Assembly: GCA_023630215.1 (NCBI GenBank)
Contig: JALPRQ010000001.1
Location: forward strand, 496,001-560,000
From: Rhodobacteraceae bacterium NBU2976
Lineage (GTDB): Bacteria; Pseudomonadota; Alphaproteobacteria; Rhodobacterales; Rhodobacteraceae
Length of the DNA stretch: 64,000 nucleotides
Reading direction: 5' to 3'
A model generated the notes under the pieces. The model was not told the DNA's origin and searched no databases. It was given only the letters and a program-made list of their open reading frames with translations. The position numbers and the translations under genes are program-made. Positions 8,466 to 17,824 of this stretch are shown in pieces; the first letter of the stretch is position 1, and every line of letters begins with the position of its first letter.

Positions 8466-9035
8466 ATGCGCATTCAAATAAACGGAAAACATATCGAAGT
8501 GGGCGAAGCGCTTAGCAAGCATGTCGAAGACAGATTGCTGGGTTCGGTTGACAAATATGCAGAACGACCGACGGACGCGACGATTACCTTTTCCAAAGAT
8601 CGCCATGAATTTCTGTGCGACGTGTCGATGCATTTGTCGACCGGTATGATCGCTCAGGCCAAGGGCCGGCATAGCGAAGTCTACGAAGCTTTCGAACGCG
8701 CCACGGACCATCTGGAAACACAGCTGCGTCGCTACAAGCGACGTCTGAAAGACCATCACAAGGACCGAATTGATCCGATTGAAACGATTGGTGCGTCCAG
8801 TTATGTTCTGGCCTCCACGCCGGAAACCGAAGAAGAACCCGATCTTCAGCCGGTCATCATTGCGGAAATGGAGACCAAGATTCAAACATTGTCAGTTGGC
8901 GAAGCCGTGATGCAGATGGAACTGGCAAACGCGCCGTTTCTGGTGTTCCGAAACACTGCAAATGGGCGAGTGAACGTGGTCCACACACGCGAAGATGGCA
9001 ATGTGGGTTGGATCGACACCCCGGCCAAATCATAG
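8466..9035 (+). CDS. hpf: Ribosome hibernation promoting factor, long form (HPF/RaiA)
   Basis: HPF inactivates ribosomes in stationary phase or starvation; the long form alone dimerises 70S particles into 100S. The 189 residues show both parts. The N-terminal S30AE domain (about 1-100) starts MRIQINGKHIEVGEALSKHV and has a basic helix (QLRRYKRRLKDHHKDR). The C-terminal dimerisation domain (about 130-189) contains LSVGEAVMQMELANAPFLVF and ends VGWIDTP. ptsN follows 38 bp later, the usual pairing. Confidence 0.95.
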   Translation: MRIQINGKHIEVGEALSKHVEDRLLGSVDKYAERPTDATITFSKDRHEFLCDVSMHLSTGMIAQAKGRHSEVYEAFERATDHLETQLRRYKRRLKDHHKDRIDPIETIGASSYVLASTPETEEEPDLQPVIIAEMETKIQTLSVGEAVMQMELANAPFLVFRNTANGRVNVVHTREDGNVGWIDTPAKS

Positions 9036-9073
9036 CCTCAAAATTGACATATAGTTGGTAAAAGAGATCCTTT

Positions 9074-9538
9074 ATGGAACTTAATCAAATTCTGTCGGCC
9101 GAGGCGGTGATCCCGTCTTTGAATGCCACCAGTAAAAAGCGCCTGCTGCAAGATATCGCGCAAATGGCCGAGCAAGTTTATGGATTACCCTCTAAAGAGG
9201 TGTTCCTCGCGATTCAGGATCGTGAGTTGTTGGGACCTACGGGAATGGGCAATGGGGTCGGTATTCCTCATGCCCGGATTCCCGTCCTTCAGGACGTCAA
9301 AGGTATCTTTGTCCGCCTCGACAAACCGGTCGAATATGAATCCGTCGACCACCAACCGGTTGATCTGGTGTTTGCTCTATTTGCCCCACTTGGGGCTGGG
9401 GCCGAGCATCTGAAAGCGTTGGCCCGCGTTTCGCGGACGCTACGCAATCCCGAGATCTGCGCAAAACTCCGGGGCGTCTCGGACCCTGCCGCTATCTATG
9501 CCATTCTAACCGAAGATCAGACATCCAAGGCGGCGTAA
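9074..9538 (+). CDS. ptsN: Nitrogen PTS enzyme IIA-Ntr (PtsN)
   Basis: PtsN is the terminal phosphoacceptor of the regulatory nitrogen phosphotransferase system. It influences potassium transport, carbon/nitrogen balance and polyhydroxyalkanoate metabolism in various bacteria. The 154-residue IIA domain has the active-site His66 in GNGVGIPHARIP and the typical start LSAEAVIPSLNATSKKRLLQ. An AAGAGA precedes ATG 9074. Its last 22 bp overlap, on the opposite strand, the end of the sulfotransferase gene, so the two transcripts converge without a spacer. Confidence 0.95.
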   Translation: MELNQILSAEAVIPSLNATSKKRLLQDIAQMAEQVYGLPSKEVFLAIQDRELLGPTGMGNGVGIPHARIPVLQDVKGIFVRLDKPVEYESVDHQPVDLVFALFAPLGAGAEHLKALARVSRTLRNPEICAKLRGVSDPAAIYAILTEDQTSKAA

Positions 9539-11025
9539 TAATCGTCGAATCCCAGCCGGGCATAATCCATTTCATAAAGTTTTCGCACCAGATTTTCGGT
9601 CTGCTGGGTGTAGATATCGGACAAGGGAAACTGTTCTCCTCCAACGGGTAGGGGCGGCAGTTCCGTGCGTGGTAATTCCAAACGGGATTCGATCTGCATC
9701 AGGCCGGGGACCAAAGACCCTTCTTTGACGATATATGAAATTGCTACTGCACTATTGAACGCGACCAGAAAATCCGTCTGCGGAATCCACATGCCGTCTT
9801 TTCGAATATTGGTCTGATCGGCCAGGTTTGATTTCAGGAATTTTAGGAACTGATGGAACGCGGCGCGATGGTGCTTCTGTTCCCATCCAATTTCAGATAA
9901 GTCCTTGGGACTTGCGGGATCGCAGTAGGCTTCTGGGGGAAGCTCCAGACCGTAATGTTCAATCAATTGTTTTCGGATGACGTCATAGGTGTTCGGCCCG
10001 GTCGAAAATATTTTCTGCATGAACACACGATAGGCGCGTGTAACCGGATGGCTAACCGCGGTGAAGGCAACATGCTCTGGATGCGATTGCATCCATTCGT
10101 TCAAGGTGCGTCGACTATGACCCGAATGCAGGATTAACCCCTCATCGACGGCACTTTCGGGATCCAAAAGGTCCGCAGCATTGCCATCCAGCGCTGCCAT
10201 CCATTGCAGAATCTCGGTCGTTGGACCGCCGGGGATGGGCGCGAACAAGATTGGATTAGACAGGCAGGATACCATCTTCGGGATATTCGGCTTCATCACC
10301 TTTGGAATGGAAACCGGCACATAGCTGTTTTCCTCGTCCACGTCGATATAACGGGCAATATCACTGGGATTGTTCACGAGTTCGACCAGCTTTTCCGGGT
10401 TTTGACGCTTCAACGGTTCGGCGAGTTTTGAAAGCGACGTCCTGCCGCCCAGCCACGCTGCAAGACCATTCACGATTTCCACAGATTTCTGCTCGGGGTA
10501 TGTCAGCGCAAAGGCTGTCTGTCCCGTCATCTTTAACCGTTGATCGATCAAGTTGTAATAGTCTGCAATCTGGTCGCGATAAGTTTCATACTCTGCAGGA
10601 TCAAAAGTGATTTTTGCCTGTTTGCGATCTTTGGCATCACCCAATATCCACTGATCAGTTGCTTGAGCAATCTTTAGTGACACAAAGCTTTCCAGCGGAT
10701 GCCGTTTCAGGACAATTTTTGCACAGTTCTTGTCTTCGAGAACAGTGTCCAGAACGCGTTGGTCATGACCCCGAAACAGTCGAAATCCGGCCTGTCTGTC
10801 CTTGGCCTCGGCCTTTACCAGATCCAGAAGCGCCAAGGGATCACGGGATCGATCTGCCAAGGAATATCCGTCAAAGTCGGTCTTCGTGTAGGTGCCAATA
10901 AATGCCGGATTGAACAATTCACCAAAGCAGGAAAATTCCGGATATTGCGACAGCGCGCTTTCCAGCAGATTGGACCCACATCGCATCGAGCCCAGAATAA
11001 CGAAATAGCGCGGGGAATCAGTCAT
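9517..11025 (-). CDS. Two-part sulfotransferase family protein
   Basis: This 502-residue protein resembles PAPS-dependent sulfotransferases. Near its N-terminus GSMRCGSNLLESAL (about 12-25) fits the 5'-phosphosulfate loop, and KIVLKRHPLESFVSLKIA (about 103-120) fits the 3'-phosphate-binding motif. The C-terminal half also has a motif like the second element, FTAVSHPVTRAYRVFMQKI near residue 330, as found in sulfotransferase-2-like carbohydrate enzymes. The protein may therefore hold two transferase units, one perhaps degenerate. The start is ATG 11025, eight bases inside the upstream GT14 gene. It is the last gene of a glycosyltransferase operon, which suggests it sulfates the glycan made there. 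Confidence 0.72.
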   Translation of the reverse strand: MTDSPRYFVILGSMRCGSNLLESALSQYPEFSCFGELFNPAFIGTYTKTDFDGYSLADRSRDPLALLDLVKAEAKDRQAGFRLFRGHDQRVLDTVLEDKNCAKIVLKRHPLESFVSLKIAQATDQWILGDAKDRKQAKITFDPAEYETYRDQIADYYNLIDQRLKMTGQTAFALTYPEQKSVEIVNGLAAWLGGRTSLSKLAEPLKRQNPEKLVELVNNPSDIARYIDVDEENSYVPVSIPKVMKPNIPKMVSCLSNPILFAPIPGGPTTEILQWMAALDGNAADLLDPESAVDEGLILHSGHSRRTLNEWMQSHPEHVAFTAVSHPVTRAYRVFMQKIFSTGPNTYDVIRKQLIEHYGLELPPEAYCDPASPKDLSEIGWEQKHHRAAFHQFLKFLKSNLADQTNIRKDGMWIPQTDFLVAFNSAVAISYIVKEGSLVPGLMQIESRLELPRTELPPLPVGGEQFPLSDIYTQQTENLVRKLYEMDYARLGFDDYYAALDV

Positions 11026-12697
11026 CCGATACCTTTGCCAGTATGGGATGGTGCACGGGTTGTGCGACTGATACTTCCAACATATCCTGAATGCCCAAAC
11101 CACGGTTCTTCAAGGTTTGGATTGTCTCGCGAAGTCGCTCCGATGTTTGAAGCTGCGGTAGATCAATCAGTTTCCTGATATCTGTGCGCGCGATATTTGA
11201 CTGTAACTGCCCCAGAATATCCTGAGGATTGCGCAGCACTTCATCAAGCTGATGCTTTATGAAAGTCGCGCGAGTTTCAGTATTCTCATATAACCAGATG
11301 ATACGCTTCTCCCACTCCAGCTTCTTTTGTGCTTCGCGGCACAGATAGTCTGGATTGTTTATGTCGGAAGTCGCGAGGTCAAGAAGCCAAGCATTTTCTA
11401 TTAGATATATCGTCGCATTCTTGTCGGTTGCGATCAGCTTGTGGTATTTGAAGCCGTCATCAACAGACATCGGGAATACCGGATGGTCGTCACGATATTG
11501 CCAAATAAGATTGGTGAGGTGACAGCGGACGGATACACCTGCAACCATATCTGACAAGACGATCCCTCCCTTTGCGACCGGCGGCTGGTCGGACGGGAGA
11601 CAATCGGCGAATGGGCTGGCTTTGATGGTCGAACCGGTGCGCTGGGATAGCCATTCATCGATATTTGGGAATACCGACGATACGCCCATATGCACCGAAT
11701 AGGGAGCCGCCGTCACCACATAGGGTTCGTACCATTTATTCGGCGCTCGACTTTGCATTTGCAAACCTTTGCGCCCGACTTTTCTCCGCGACGTCGCCTT
11801 GGAGATCATATCAGACAGCGATTGTCCGGTCGGCGTTGCGGGGCGCACATAGGTTGCCGCCTCCAGCAAACCTCGGTATAGCCCTTGCGCTCCAGGCCAG
11901 ATTTTACGCGCAAAAAACTGGGGTTGAGCACGTAATGTATCCAGATGGTCGTCGTAAAACACGACCGGTTTACCTTGATGATCAAATCGGGACAAAACCA
12001 ACGAGCGCGAGTCGATTTTGGCGGAATGTTTGCGAACCAATGACTGGAAATATGACTCGTCCGCGATCCAGCTGCGGTTGAAGAAACGATCATATTCTTC
12101 TTTGCGTGGATCAGACAGAATGCGTTCGATCGTGGAACGGGTCAGACACCACCATTGAGATCCAATATAGGGTTGCAGGCCCTTGGGAAGTTGGCGTTTA
12201 AAACCCAACTTACGCTGCACTGAAACCCACAAATCAAACACCAGACGCTGTCGTTTCCAGGAAAATGGGAAATACAGCGTAAAACGTTCGATCCCCAACC
12301 CACCTGCAATCCAGTTATTGTCGGCAAGGGTGAAACTTTCGATAAAGTCGGTGTTGGGGTTATCGGCCAGAAAATCCAACAGGTCTTGTGTTGACTGAAT
12401 GGGTAACGTGTCGCCACTGATCAGCTGCACATGTGTGACATCGGGGTGGGCCAGAAATATTGTCTGACACATCACAATTTCGGCTTTGACCAACGAAAAT
12501 TCACCCCAACCACACTCAACGCGATTGGCGAAAAGGACATCGTTTGGCACAGACGCCCGAAGATCTCGATAGGCGGCGTCATCTACCTTTGCGTCGACAT
12601 GTACGCAAACGACCAACCCTTGCGCATGCAAATAACGGGTCAAGGCTGCAACACGATTAAGATGCGTGTTGGCGAGGATGGCAATCGCTAACTTCAT
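11018..12697 (-). CDS. GT14-like beta-1,6-N-acetylglucosaminyltransferase with C-terminal DUF5927-type domain
   Basis: The N-terminal half (about residues 1-290) belongs to the Core-2/I-branching (GT14) family. It starts MKLAIAILANTHLNRV and has VHVDAKVDD, the hallmark VQLISGDTLPIQS and QWWCLTRSTIERIL. The C-terminal part (about 320-559) matches what I know as the DUF5927 extension on such enzymes in Rhodobacteraceae; its function is unknown. ATG 12697 gives 559 residues and a 4-bp ATGA overlap with the upstream gene; the longer frame would enter that gene. The actual sugar donor and acceptor are not known. Confidence 0.82.
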   Translation of the reverse strand: MKLAIAILANTHLNRVAALTRYLHAQGLVVCVHVDAKVDDAAYRDLRASVPNDVLFANRVECGWGEFSLVKAEIVMCQTIFLAHPDVTHVQLISGDTLPIQSTQDLLDFLADNPNTDFIESFTLADNNWIAGGLGIERFTLYFPFSWKRQRLVFDLWVSVQRKLGFKRQLPKGLQPYIGSQWWCLTRSTIERILSDPRKEEYDRFFNRSWIADESYFQSLVRKHSAKIDSRSLVLSRFDHQGKPVVFYDDHLDTLRAQPQFFARKIWPGAQGLYRGLLEAATYVRPATPTGQSLSDMISKATSRRKVGRKGLQMQSRAPNKWYEPYVVTAAPYSVHMGVSSVFPNIDEWLSQRTGSTIKASPFADCLPSDQPPVAKGGIVLSDMVAGVSVRCHLTNLIWQYRDDHPVFPMSVDDGFKYHKLIATDKNATIYLIENAWLLDLATSDINNPDYLCREAQKKLEWEKRIIWLYENTETRATFIKHQLDEVLRNPQDILGQLQSNIARTDIRKLIDLPQLQTSERLRETIQTLKNRGLGIQDMLEVSVAQPVHHPILAKVSDD

Positions 12698-13713
12698 ACC
12701 CAACCCCCAACGGACATCAGTCCACGGTCTTCCAGATCGCGCCAACCTGTATAGGGTGTTGAATGCTCATGATGCAGTGCTGACCCCTCTGTAACACCTC
12801 CGTAGGCGCGGTATTCGCGGCCCCCGGCGTAATGCTGCTTGCGACGCAGTTCGCGCACTGCCTTCTGCTGGATGTCCGGAAGGAATTTCGCATGGAGCAA
12901 TAGGCCGCTGATTTTCTCACCGCCCCAATCCTCGTAGGTTTTGTTCAGCCCACGTGGTAGCAATGTATGGGTCGAACTGACAAAGACATTCCCGCGTTTC
13001 CATTTTATCAAGGGGATCTTGTTCAACGCAGGGGCTTGTCCGGGATTGGATTGAAAGAAGACGCGTTGCCGAGGCCCCCCTTGAATCCACAAATTTCCGT
13101 ATTTCTCGTTCAGGCGTTGCGAGTAATTTCCCGCGTCGAAATGGGTAAGCACTTCAAAAGGATTTTGTCCCTTGAAATATCGCTGCTCGTGTAATGGGCC
13201 ATTGGGATACATATCCAGCAACATCGCGCCAAAAGACTGCACACCCGACGCGTCGAGCCAATCAGTAAGTGCTGCCAGCGGGCGTGTGTCGCAATAGGGA
13301 TATATCAGGAATTCATCTACATCCACCACCACCGACCAGTGCCCACGTGCATATTTGCGCAACAGGTTGTTGATCCAATCCATACCAAAATTCGCGCGTT
13401 TATAGCTTTCGGTTGTATGCCAAATCGACACGTCGGGCTGTTGCAACAGAAACTCGCGCGAGCCGTCGTCAGAATTGTTATCGATGATAAAGAAATGTTG
13501 AACCCCGATATTGCGATAGTAATTCAGGAAATAGGGAAGCCGCCCGTTTTCGTTGTGAACCGTTGCAAACAGAAATATGTCATTCTTTCCACAGCGCGCC
13601 GAACGATTTCGGATTTCAAGCAATTGACGACCTTTGCGAACGGCGCGCAGCCTTCTGCGCCGCCGTTGCCATCGCAGGTGATACATGGCCAGAAATCGTC
13701 GGGCAAAATTCAT
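12694..13713 (-). CDS. Glycosyltransferase family 2 protein (Glyco_tranf_2_4 type)
   Basis: A cytoplasmic GT-A glycosyltransferase of 339 residues. A basic N-terminus (residues 13-29, many Arg) precedes the nucleotide-binding fold: ATVHNENGRLPYFLNYYRNI, IIDNNSDDGS and a DxD-type metal site VVVDVDEF with Asp131 and Asp133. It overlaps the neighbours on both sides by 4 bp, so it is translated as part of the galU-GT4-GT2-GT14-sulfotransferase chain. The sugar it transfers cannot be told. Confidence 0.88.
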   Translation of the reverse strand: MNFARRFLAMYHLRWQRRRRRLRAVRKGRQLLEIRNRSARCGKNDIFLFATVHNENGRLPYFLNYYRNIGVQHFFIIDNNSDDGSREFLLQQPDVSIWHTTESYKRANFGMDWINNLLRKYARGHWSVVVDVDEFLIYPYCDTRPLAALTDWLDASGVQSFGAMLLDMYPNGPLHEQRYFKGQNPFEVLTHFDAGNYSQRLNEKYGNLWIQGGPRQRVFFQSNPGQAPALNKIPLIKWKRGNVFVSSTHTLLPRGLNKTYEDWGGEKISGLLLHAKFLPDIQQKAVRELRRKQHYAGGREYRAYGGVTEGSALHHEHSTPYTGWRDLEDRGLMSVGGWV

Positions 13714-14900
13714 GCGACACCATCCCAGGACTGATCCTGAAAAAGCGCTTTCAAATGACGAAAATATTTTTCCCAGCTCATGATATCAGGCGTTGTTTCA
13801 GGTAACGCATCTGGATACTGCCCTCGCGCAATAGACTTAATATTTTCTTTCCATCCCGATAAATCATCGGGGTTCAAATAGATCGGATAATCACCTGCGA
13901 TCTCGCGAAATGCCGGAATATCTGAACAGATTACCGGAATATTCCGTTGCATAGCTTCCAGTAACGGATAGCCATAACCTTCTTCGAATGACGGAAACAG
14001 CAGTGCAAGCGTGCGCGAAAAAATCTGGTCCAGATCATCATCTGATACATATCCCAGTTCCGTTATCGGCGATAACGGTGGCAGCGCATCTAGTTGGGCA
14101 AACACGTCTGTGTTTAACCATCCTCGACGACCGACCAGCAGTAGGCTTGGTGTATCTGGTTCTTCATCGCCGAGCTGTTTCCACACATCCAACAGCAGTT
14201 GGTGATTTTTGCGCGGTTCAATTGTTCCCAACGCTAAAAACGTATCGGGATGCGGCGAGCGTTTGAAATCGGAACCCGGATTTGCGACGCCGAGGGGCAA
14301 GGCTACGCAGGCTTGGAGTGGGATATTCCACGTTGCGGCCCAATAACGGACCCGGTTTTGCGTATGTTGAGAATTGCACAGGATCAAATCAGCCTGTGAC
14401 AACACATCTTTCATCTGGCGTTCAAATCTTTCCCGCGTTGTTGGCGAAGCAAAGTTCGGCAAGTCCACCGGGATCATATCGTGAATAAGAATGGCACTTT
14501 TGATCCTGCCACGTCGGAGCCAGCGCCACAGACGAGGGATCAGTTTCGCGAGTCCGACATTGATATAGATGTTGTCCCGACACGCACGCGGTATGGGTCC
14601 GAAAGCGGGCAAATGCTTTCTGGAATAGCCTGTCATGAAACGTTCCAAACGTCGCACAGTATCTCGTTGATCTGTCCCATTAAGCTCGCGCATGGATGTC
14701 TTTAACTTTGCGCAAAAGTCCTGCCAACCTGTCTGATCGAACAGGTAATAAAACAATCGGCCTCGGTAGAGATATTGCACGGGTCGCCCCAACTGTTCGA
14801 CATATTCGATATAGGCAGCCTCGACACGATCAACGCCGGAGGGATGGGTTTGAACAATCCGTGAGACGGTCCGGTTGATATCCAATAGGATCGGTCTCAT
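13710..14900 (-). CDS. Glycosyltransferase family 4 (GT-B fold) protein
   Basis: A 396-residue retaining glycosyltransferase of the GT4 family. Diagnostic pieces lie in the C-terminal half: ALGTIEPRKNHQLLLDVW, then EEGYGYPLLEAM with the E-x7-E motif near residues 304-312, and PVICSDIPAFREIAGD. The N-terminal half includes ILIHDMIPVDLP, seen in mannosyltransferase-like members, but specificity remains open. It follows galU by 11 bp and overlaps the next GT by 4 bp. Confidence 0.9.
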   Translation of the reverse strand: MRPILLDINRTVSRIVQTHPSGVDRVEAAYIEYVEQLGRPVQYLYRGRLFYYLFDQTGWQDFCAKLKTSMRELNGTDQRDTVRRLERFMTGYSRKHLPAFGPIPRACRDNIYINVGLAKLIPRLWRWLRRGRIKSAILIHDMIPVDLPNFASPTTRERFERQMKDVLSQADLILCNSQHTQNRVRYWAATWNIPLQACVALPLGVANPGSDFKRSPHPDTFLALGTIEPRKNHQLLLDVWKQLGDEEPDTPSLLLVGRRGWLNTDVFAQLDALPPLSPITELGYVSDDDLDQIFSRTLALLFPSFEEGYGYPLLEAMQRNIPVICSDIPAFREIAGDYPIYLNPDDLSGWKENIKSIARGQYPDALPETTPDIMSWEKYFRHLKALFQDQSWDGVA

Positions 14901-14911
14901 GAGCGTCTAGT

Positions 14912-15805
14912 CTATTCGGCGGCTTGCCGCACACCCATGATTTCCGTCAAATATTCCATCAGATCATCTTTCAGATCGTCGCGCATCAGGCCAAAGGCCA
15001 GTGTGGCGCGCAAATATCCTGATTTACTACCGCAATCGTAACGTTTGCCCTTGAAACGATAACCATAGACCTGACCACCATTTCGAGCTTCCTGAGCAAT
15101 GGCGTCGGTCAGCTGGATTTCCCCACCACTGCCTTTTTTCATCTTGTTAAGGTTCTGCATGATTTGCGGTTCAAGAATATATCGGCCAATCACCGCAAGG
15201 TTCGACGGCGCAGTTGCAGGATCTGGTTTTTCGGCCATGTCCTTGACGGTTACGAACTGCTGAAAGTCTTCTTTCGGGTTCAGAATTCCGTACAAAGAGG
15301 TCTCGTCCTGTCGCACTTCCATTGCCGCAACGATATTTCCCCCGGTCTCGGCATACTGTTCCGCCATCTGTTGCAGGCAGGGTTTTTCCGAGGCGATGAC
15401 GTCATCAGGCAGGATCACGGCAAAGGGTTCATTCCCAATCAGTCTCCGCGCGCACCAAACTGCGTGACCCAGCCCCAAAGCTTCGCGCTGCCGGATATAG
15501 GCGATCGCGCCGCTGTCCATATCCGTGGCCTTCAGCTCACGCAAAAGGTCCGTTTTCTTTTTCTTGCGCAAGGCTTTTTCTAGTTCGGGTGCTGCATCGA
15601 AATAATCTTCAAGGGCGTTCTTTCCCTTGGCGGTCACAAAAATGAATTCCTTGATTCCGGCTTCGCGCGCTTCATCGATTGCGTATTGAATCAAAGGTCG
15701 ATCAACAAGCGTCAGGATTTCCTTTGGGATCGACTTCGTTGCCGGCAAAAACCGTGTGCCTAATCCAGCGACAGGAAATATCGCTTTTGAGACCTTTTTT
15801 TTCAT
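14912..15805 (-). CDS. galU: UTP-glucose-1-phosphate uridylyltransferase GalU
   Basis: GalU makes UDP-glucose, the donor for many surface glycans and periplasmic glucans. The 297 residues have the nucleotidyltransferase signature PVAGLGTRFLPATKSIPKE, then PLIQYAIDEAREAGI, and the UDP-glucose-pyrophosphorylase features LGLGHAVWCAR and FAVILPDDVI. I chose ATG 15805 because GGAG sits five bases upstream; an ATG at 15838 adds 11 residues without support. The 79-bp gap to the preceding GT2 gene may carry a promoter, but none is clear. Confidence 0.96.
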   Translation of the reverse strand: MKKKVSKAIFPVAGLGTRFLPATKSIPKEILTLVDRPLIQYAIDEAREAGIKEFIFVTAKGKNALEDYFDAAPELEKALRKKKKTDLLRELKATDMDSGAIAYIRQREALGLGHAVWCARRLIGNEPFAVILPDDVIASEKPCLQQMAEQYAETGGNIVAAMEVRQDETSLYGILNPKEDFQQFVTVKDMAEKPDPATAPSNLAVIGRYILEPQIMQNLNKMKKGSGGEIQLTDAIAQEARNGGQVYGYRFKGKRYDCGSKSGYLRATLAFGLMRDDLKDDLMEYLTEIMGVRQAAE

Positions 15806-15884
15806 TTTCACTCCAACGTAGCGTTTTGCGAACTGCAATAGCGGTTACAGGCTCTCAACACCACAGCACCCAATACTCATTTAA

Positions 15885-17039
15885 CTAATATTGTATGACA
15901 TTATGGTTTTTTAGTGACGATAAACAGGGCAAAATTGAATCAAAATTACCCCTCTGGTTGAATACTGTGCAATCTACTGGATTTTGACGCGAAATATTGC
16001 AGATTTCCGCTGATACACGCGAAGAAAACCGCCATGGATACACAAGCGGTTGTGACCGGATGGACCGACCATATAGTCCGCCGGAATATGTCCAGTGGCC
16101 ATTTTCAAACCGATGTTGAAAATAGGCGGGTGATCGGCGGATTTCCATAACTGTTAGGCAAACATTTTTGCGCAACAGAGTCGCGACCTGTTCATTCACC
16201 CAGTTCTGATCGCCCTGTCGCGCAACAAGGACAACATGCGGAGTTTGAAACACTGGAAACCGAAGAAAGGTATCACCTGATTGGGTCATTGGCACCGCTG
16301 GGTTTGATTCAGCGTCGCCTTCACGATGCTTTGCACGAAAATGATCTTGACTGCGCGTCAGGATATCAGGCGCGATGATCGTATGCTTAGCATCACGGAC
16401 GGGGGATTCCGCCTTCAAGTGCTGAACTTGTGCCCCGGGGACAATCGCGCAGGAATATCCGCGCTTATCCAGGCGCATTTTTAGATCCGTTTCGTCCAAG
16501 AAATACAGAAATGACTCGTCAAATCCGCCAATGTCAAAAATAGCGGTTCGACGAATGGCCATAGTCGTGCCAAGCAGTTTCACCGGGGTTTCGCTCTCTG
16601 CGGCAAAAATACATGTCTCTTCTGGATCGGTTGCAAATGGCAGATCATTCCCCGAACGATCAAATCGCGATGCTCCCCATTGCCGACTGATCCCGTTTCG
16701 CTGACGCGTGTAACCCGTGGCACTTCCCAATGACGGGTCGGCGAAAGGGGCAATCAATCGTTCCAGCCAAACCCGGTCTGGAATGGCATCGTCATCGATG
16801 AAGGCGATAATCTCGCCTGCCGAGAGCGAAAGGGAAATGTTCCGCGAAGCCGAGATGTTCTTTGCCGTCGTATGATGGTATTTGACCAACGTCTTGAAAG
16901 CGTCGGGACAATGGTCCCCGACCAACACAAGTTCGAAATCTGCGTAGGTTTGATGGCGCAAGGCGGTCAGACAATTTTCCAGATGCGCGGGGCGTCCCTG
17001 GCTTACGATGGCGACACTGACCTTTGGCGCGTAAGTCAT
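15885..17039 (-). CDS. Glycosyltransferase family 2 protein
   Basis: A 384-residue protein with a classical GT2 domain in its first 250 residues: VSVAIVSQGRPAHLENCLTA, NISASRNISLSLSAGEIIAF, then the IDDDAIPD metal site. GGFDESFLYFLDETDLKMRL is the usual acceptor-side motif. The last 130 residues form an extra domain of unknown role. The start overlaps kdsB by 4 bp. Codon use and base content look somewhat more AT-rich towards the 3' end, by eye only. Confidence 0.88.
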   Translation of the reverse strand: MTYAPKVSVAIVSQGRPAHLENCLTALRHQTYADFELVLVGDHCPDAFKTLVKYHHTTAKNISASRNISLSLSAGEIIAFIDDDAIPDRVWLERLIAPFADPSLGSATGYTRQRNGISRQWGASRFDRSGNDLPFATDPEETCIFAAESETPVKLLGTTMAIRRTAIFDIGGFDESFLYFLDETDLKMRLDKRGYSCAIVPGAQVQHLKAESPVRDAKHTIIAPDILTRSQDHFRAKHREGDAESNPAVPMTQSGDTFLRFPVFQTPHVVLVARQGDQNWVNEQVATLLRKNVCLTVMEIRRSPAYFQHRFENGHWTYSGGLYGRSIRSQPLVYPWRFSSRVSAEICNISRQNPVDCTVFNQRGNFDSILPCLSSLKNHNVIQY

Positions 17040-17824
17040 TCCATATTCTGATTGGACAAAATCTGTTCGATCACCGCGACATCCGAGGGATTGTTCAGTT
17101 CCCAGAACTCACGACCCTTTGCATCAACCTCAACGCATTTGACGCTCATTCCATGTTCCATGAACCGCAATTGTTCCAAGCCTTCCAGCTTTTCCAAAGG
17201 ACTTTCGGCAAATGTGGCATAAGCCTCTAACGCAGATGGCTTGTAGGCATAGACACCAACGTGATGATAAACCGGTGTGAGGTCATCAGCCCCGTATTCA
17301 TGGGCTGAGAAAGGAATGACTTCCTTTGAGAAATAGAGTGCCTCATGCCGACGATTGAAAACGGCTGTGGTTCCGCCCACACGACCATTGCGCCGATCAT
17401 TCAACAACGCCTGCCGCATGTTTCCGCGGCATTGCAGAACCGGTGTGGCCACAGCAGCGTCGGATATGCCGCTGATTAGCGCCTCGACAAACCAAGGTGG
17501 GGTCAGCGGGGCATCTCCCTGCAAGTTCACAATCAGATCGTATCCATCAAGTTGGGCGCTCACCTCGGCGCAGCGTTCGGTGCCATTGCGGCATTCCGGA
17601 CTGGTCATGATAACCTCGGCTCCAAAACTGCTGGCATGATCGCGAATACGTTCGTCATCGGTGGCGACAACCACCCGATCGACGTCGCTGACTGACTTTG
17701 CTGTGCGCCAGCTACGTTCCAAAAGCGTGTGTCCCTTACCCGTTGATCCGCGCAATTTGACCAACGGTTTTCCCGGATACCGGGTCGAGGCATAGCGTGC
17801 GGGAACAACCAAAAGAGTTTTCAT
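17036..17824 (-). CDS. kdsB: 3-deoxy-manno-octulosonate cytidylyltransferase (CMP-Kdo synthetase)
   Basis: KdsB activates Kdo with CTP for transfer into lipopolysaccharide or capsule. The 262 residues start VVPARYASTRYPGKPLVKL and have VVATDDERI, NGTERCAE, NLQGDAPLTP and the late KLEGLEQLRFMEHG, all typical of KdsB. It is slightly longer than E. coli KdsB (248). It overlaps cysQ upstream and the GT2 downstream by 4 bp each. Together with kdsD at 5.4 kb it shows that this strain makes a Kdo-containing glycolipid. Confidence 0.92.
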   Translation of the reverse strand: MKTLLVVPARYASTRYPGKPLVKLRGSTGKGHTLLERSWRTAKSVSDVDRVVVATDDERIRDHASSFGAEVIMTSPECRNGTERCAEVSAQLDGYDLIVNLQGDAPLTPPWFVEALISGISDAAVATPVLQCRGNMRQALLNDRRNGRVGGTTAVFNRRHEALYFSKEVIPFSAHEYGADDLTPVYHHVGVYAYKPSALEAYATFAESPLEKLEGLEQLRFMEHGMSVKCVEVDAKGREFWELNNPSDVAVIEQILSNQNME

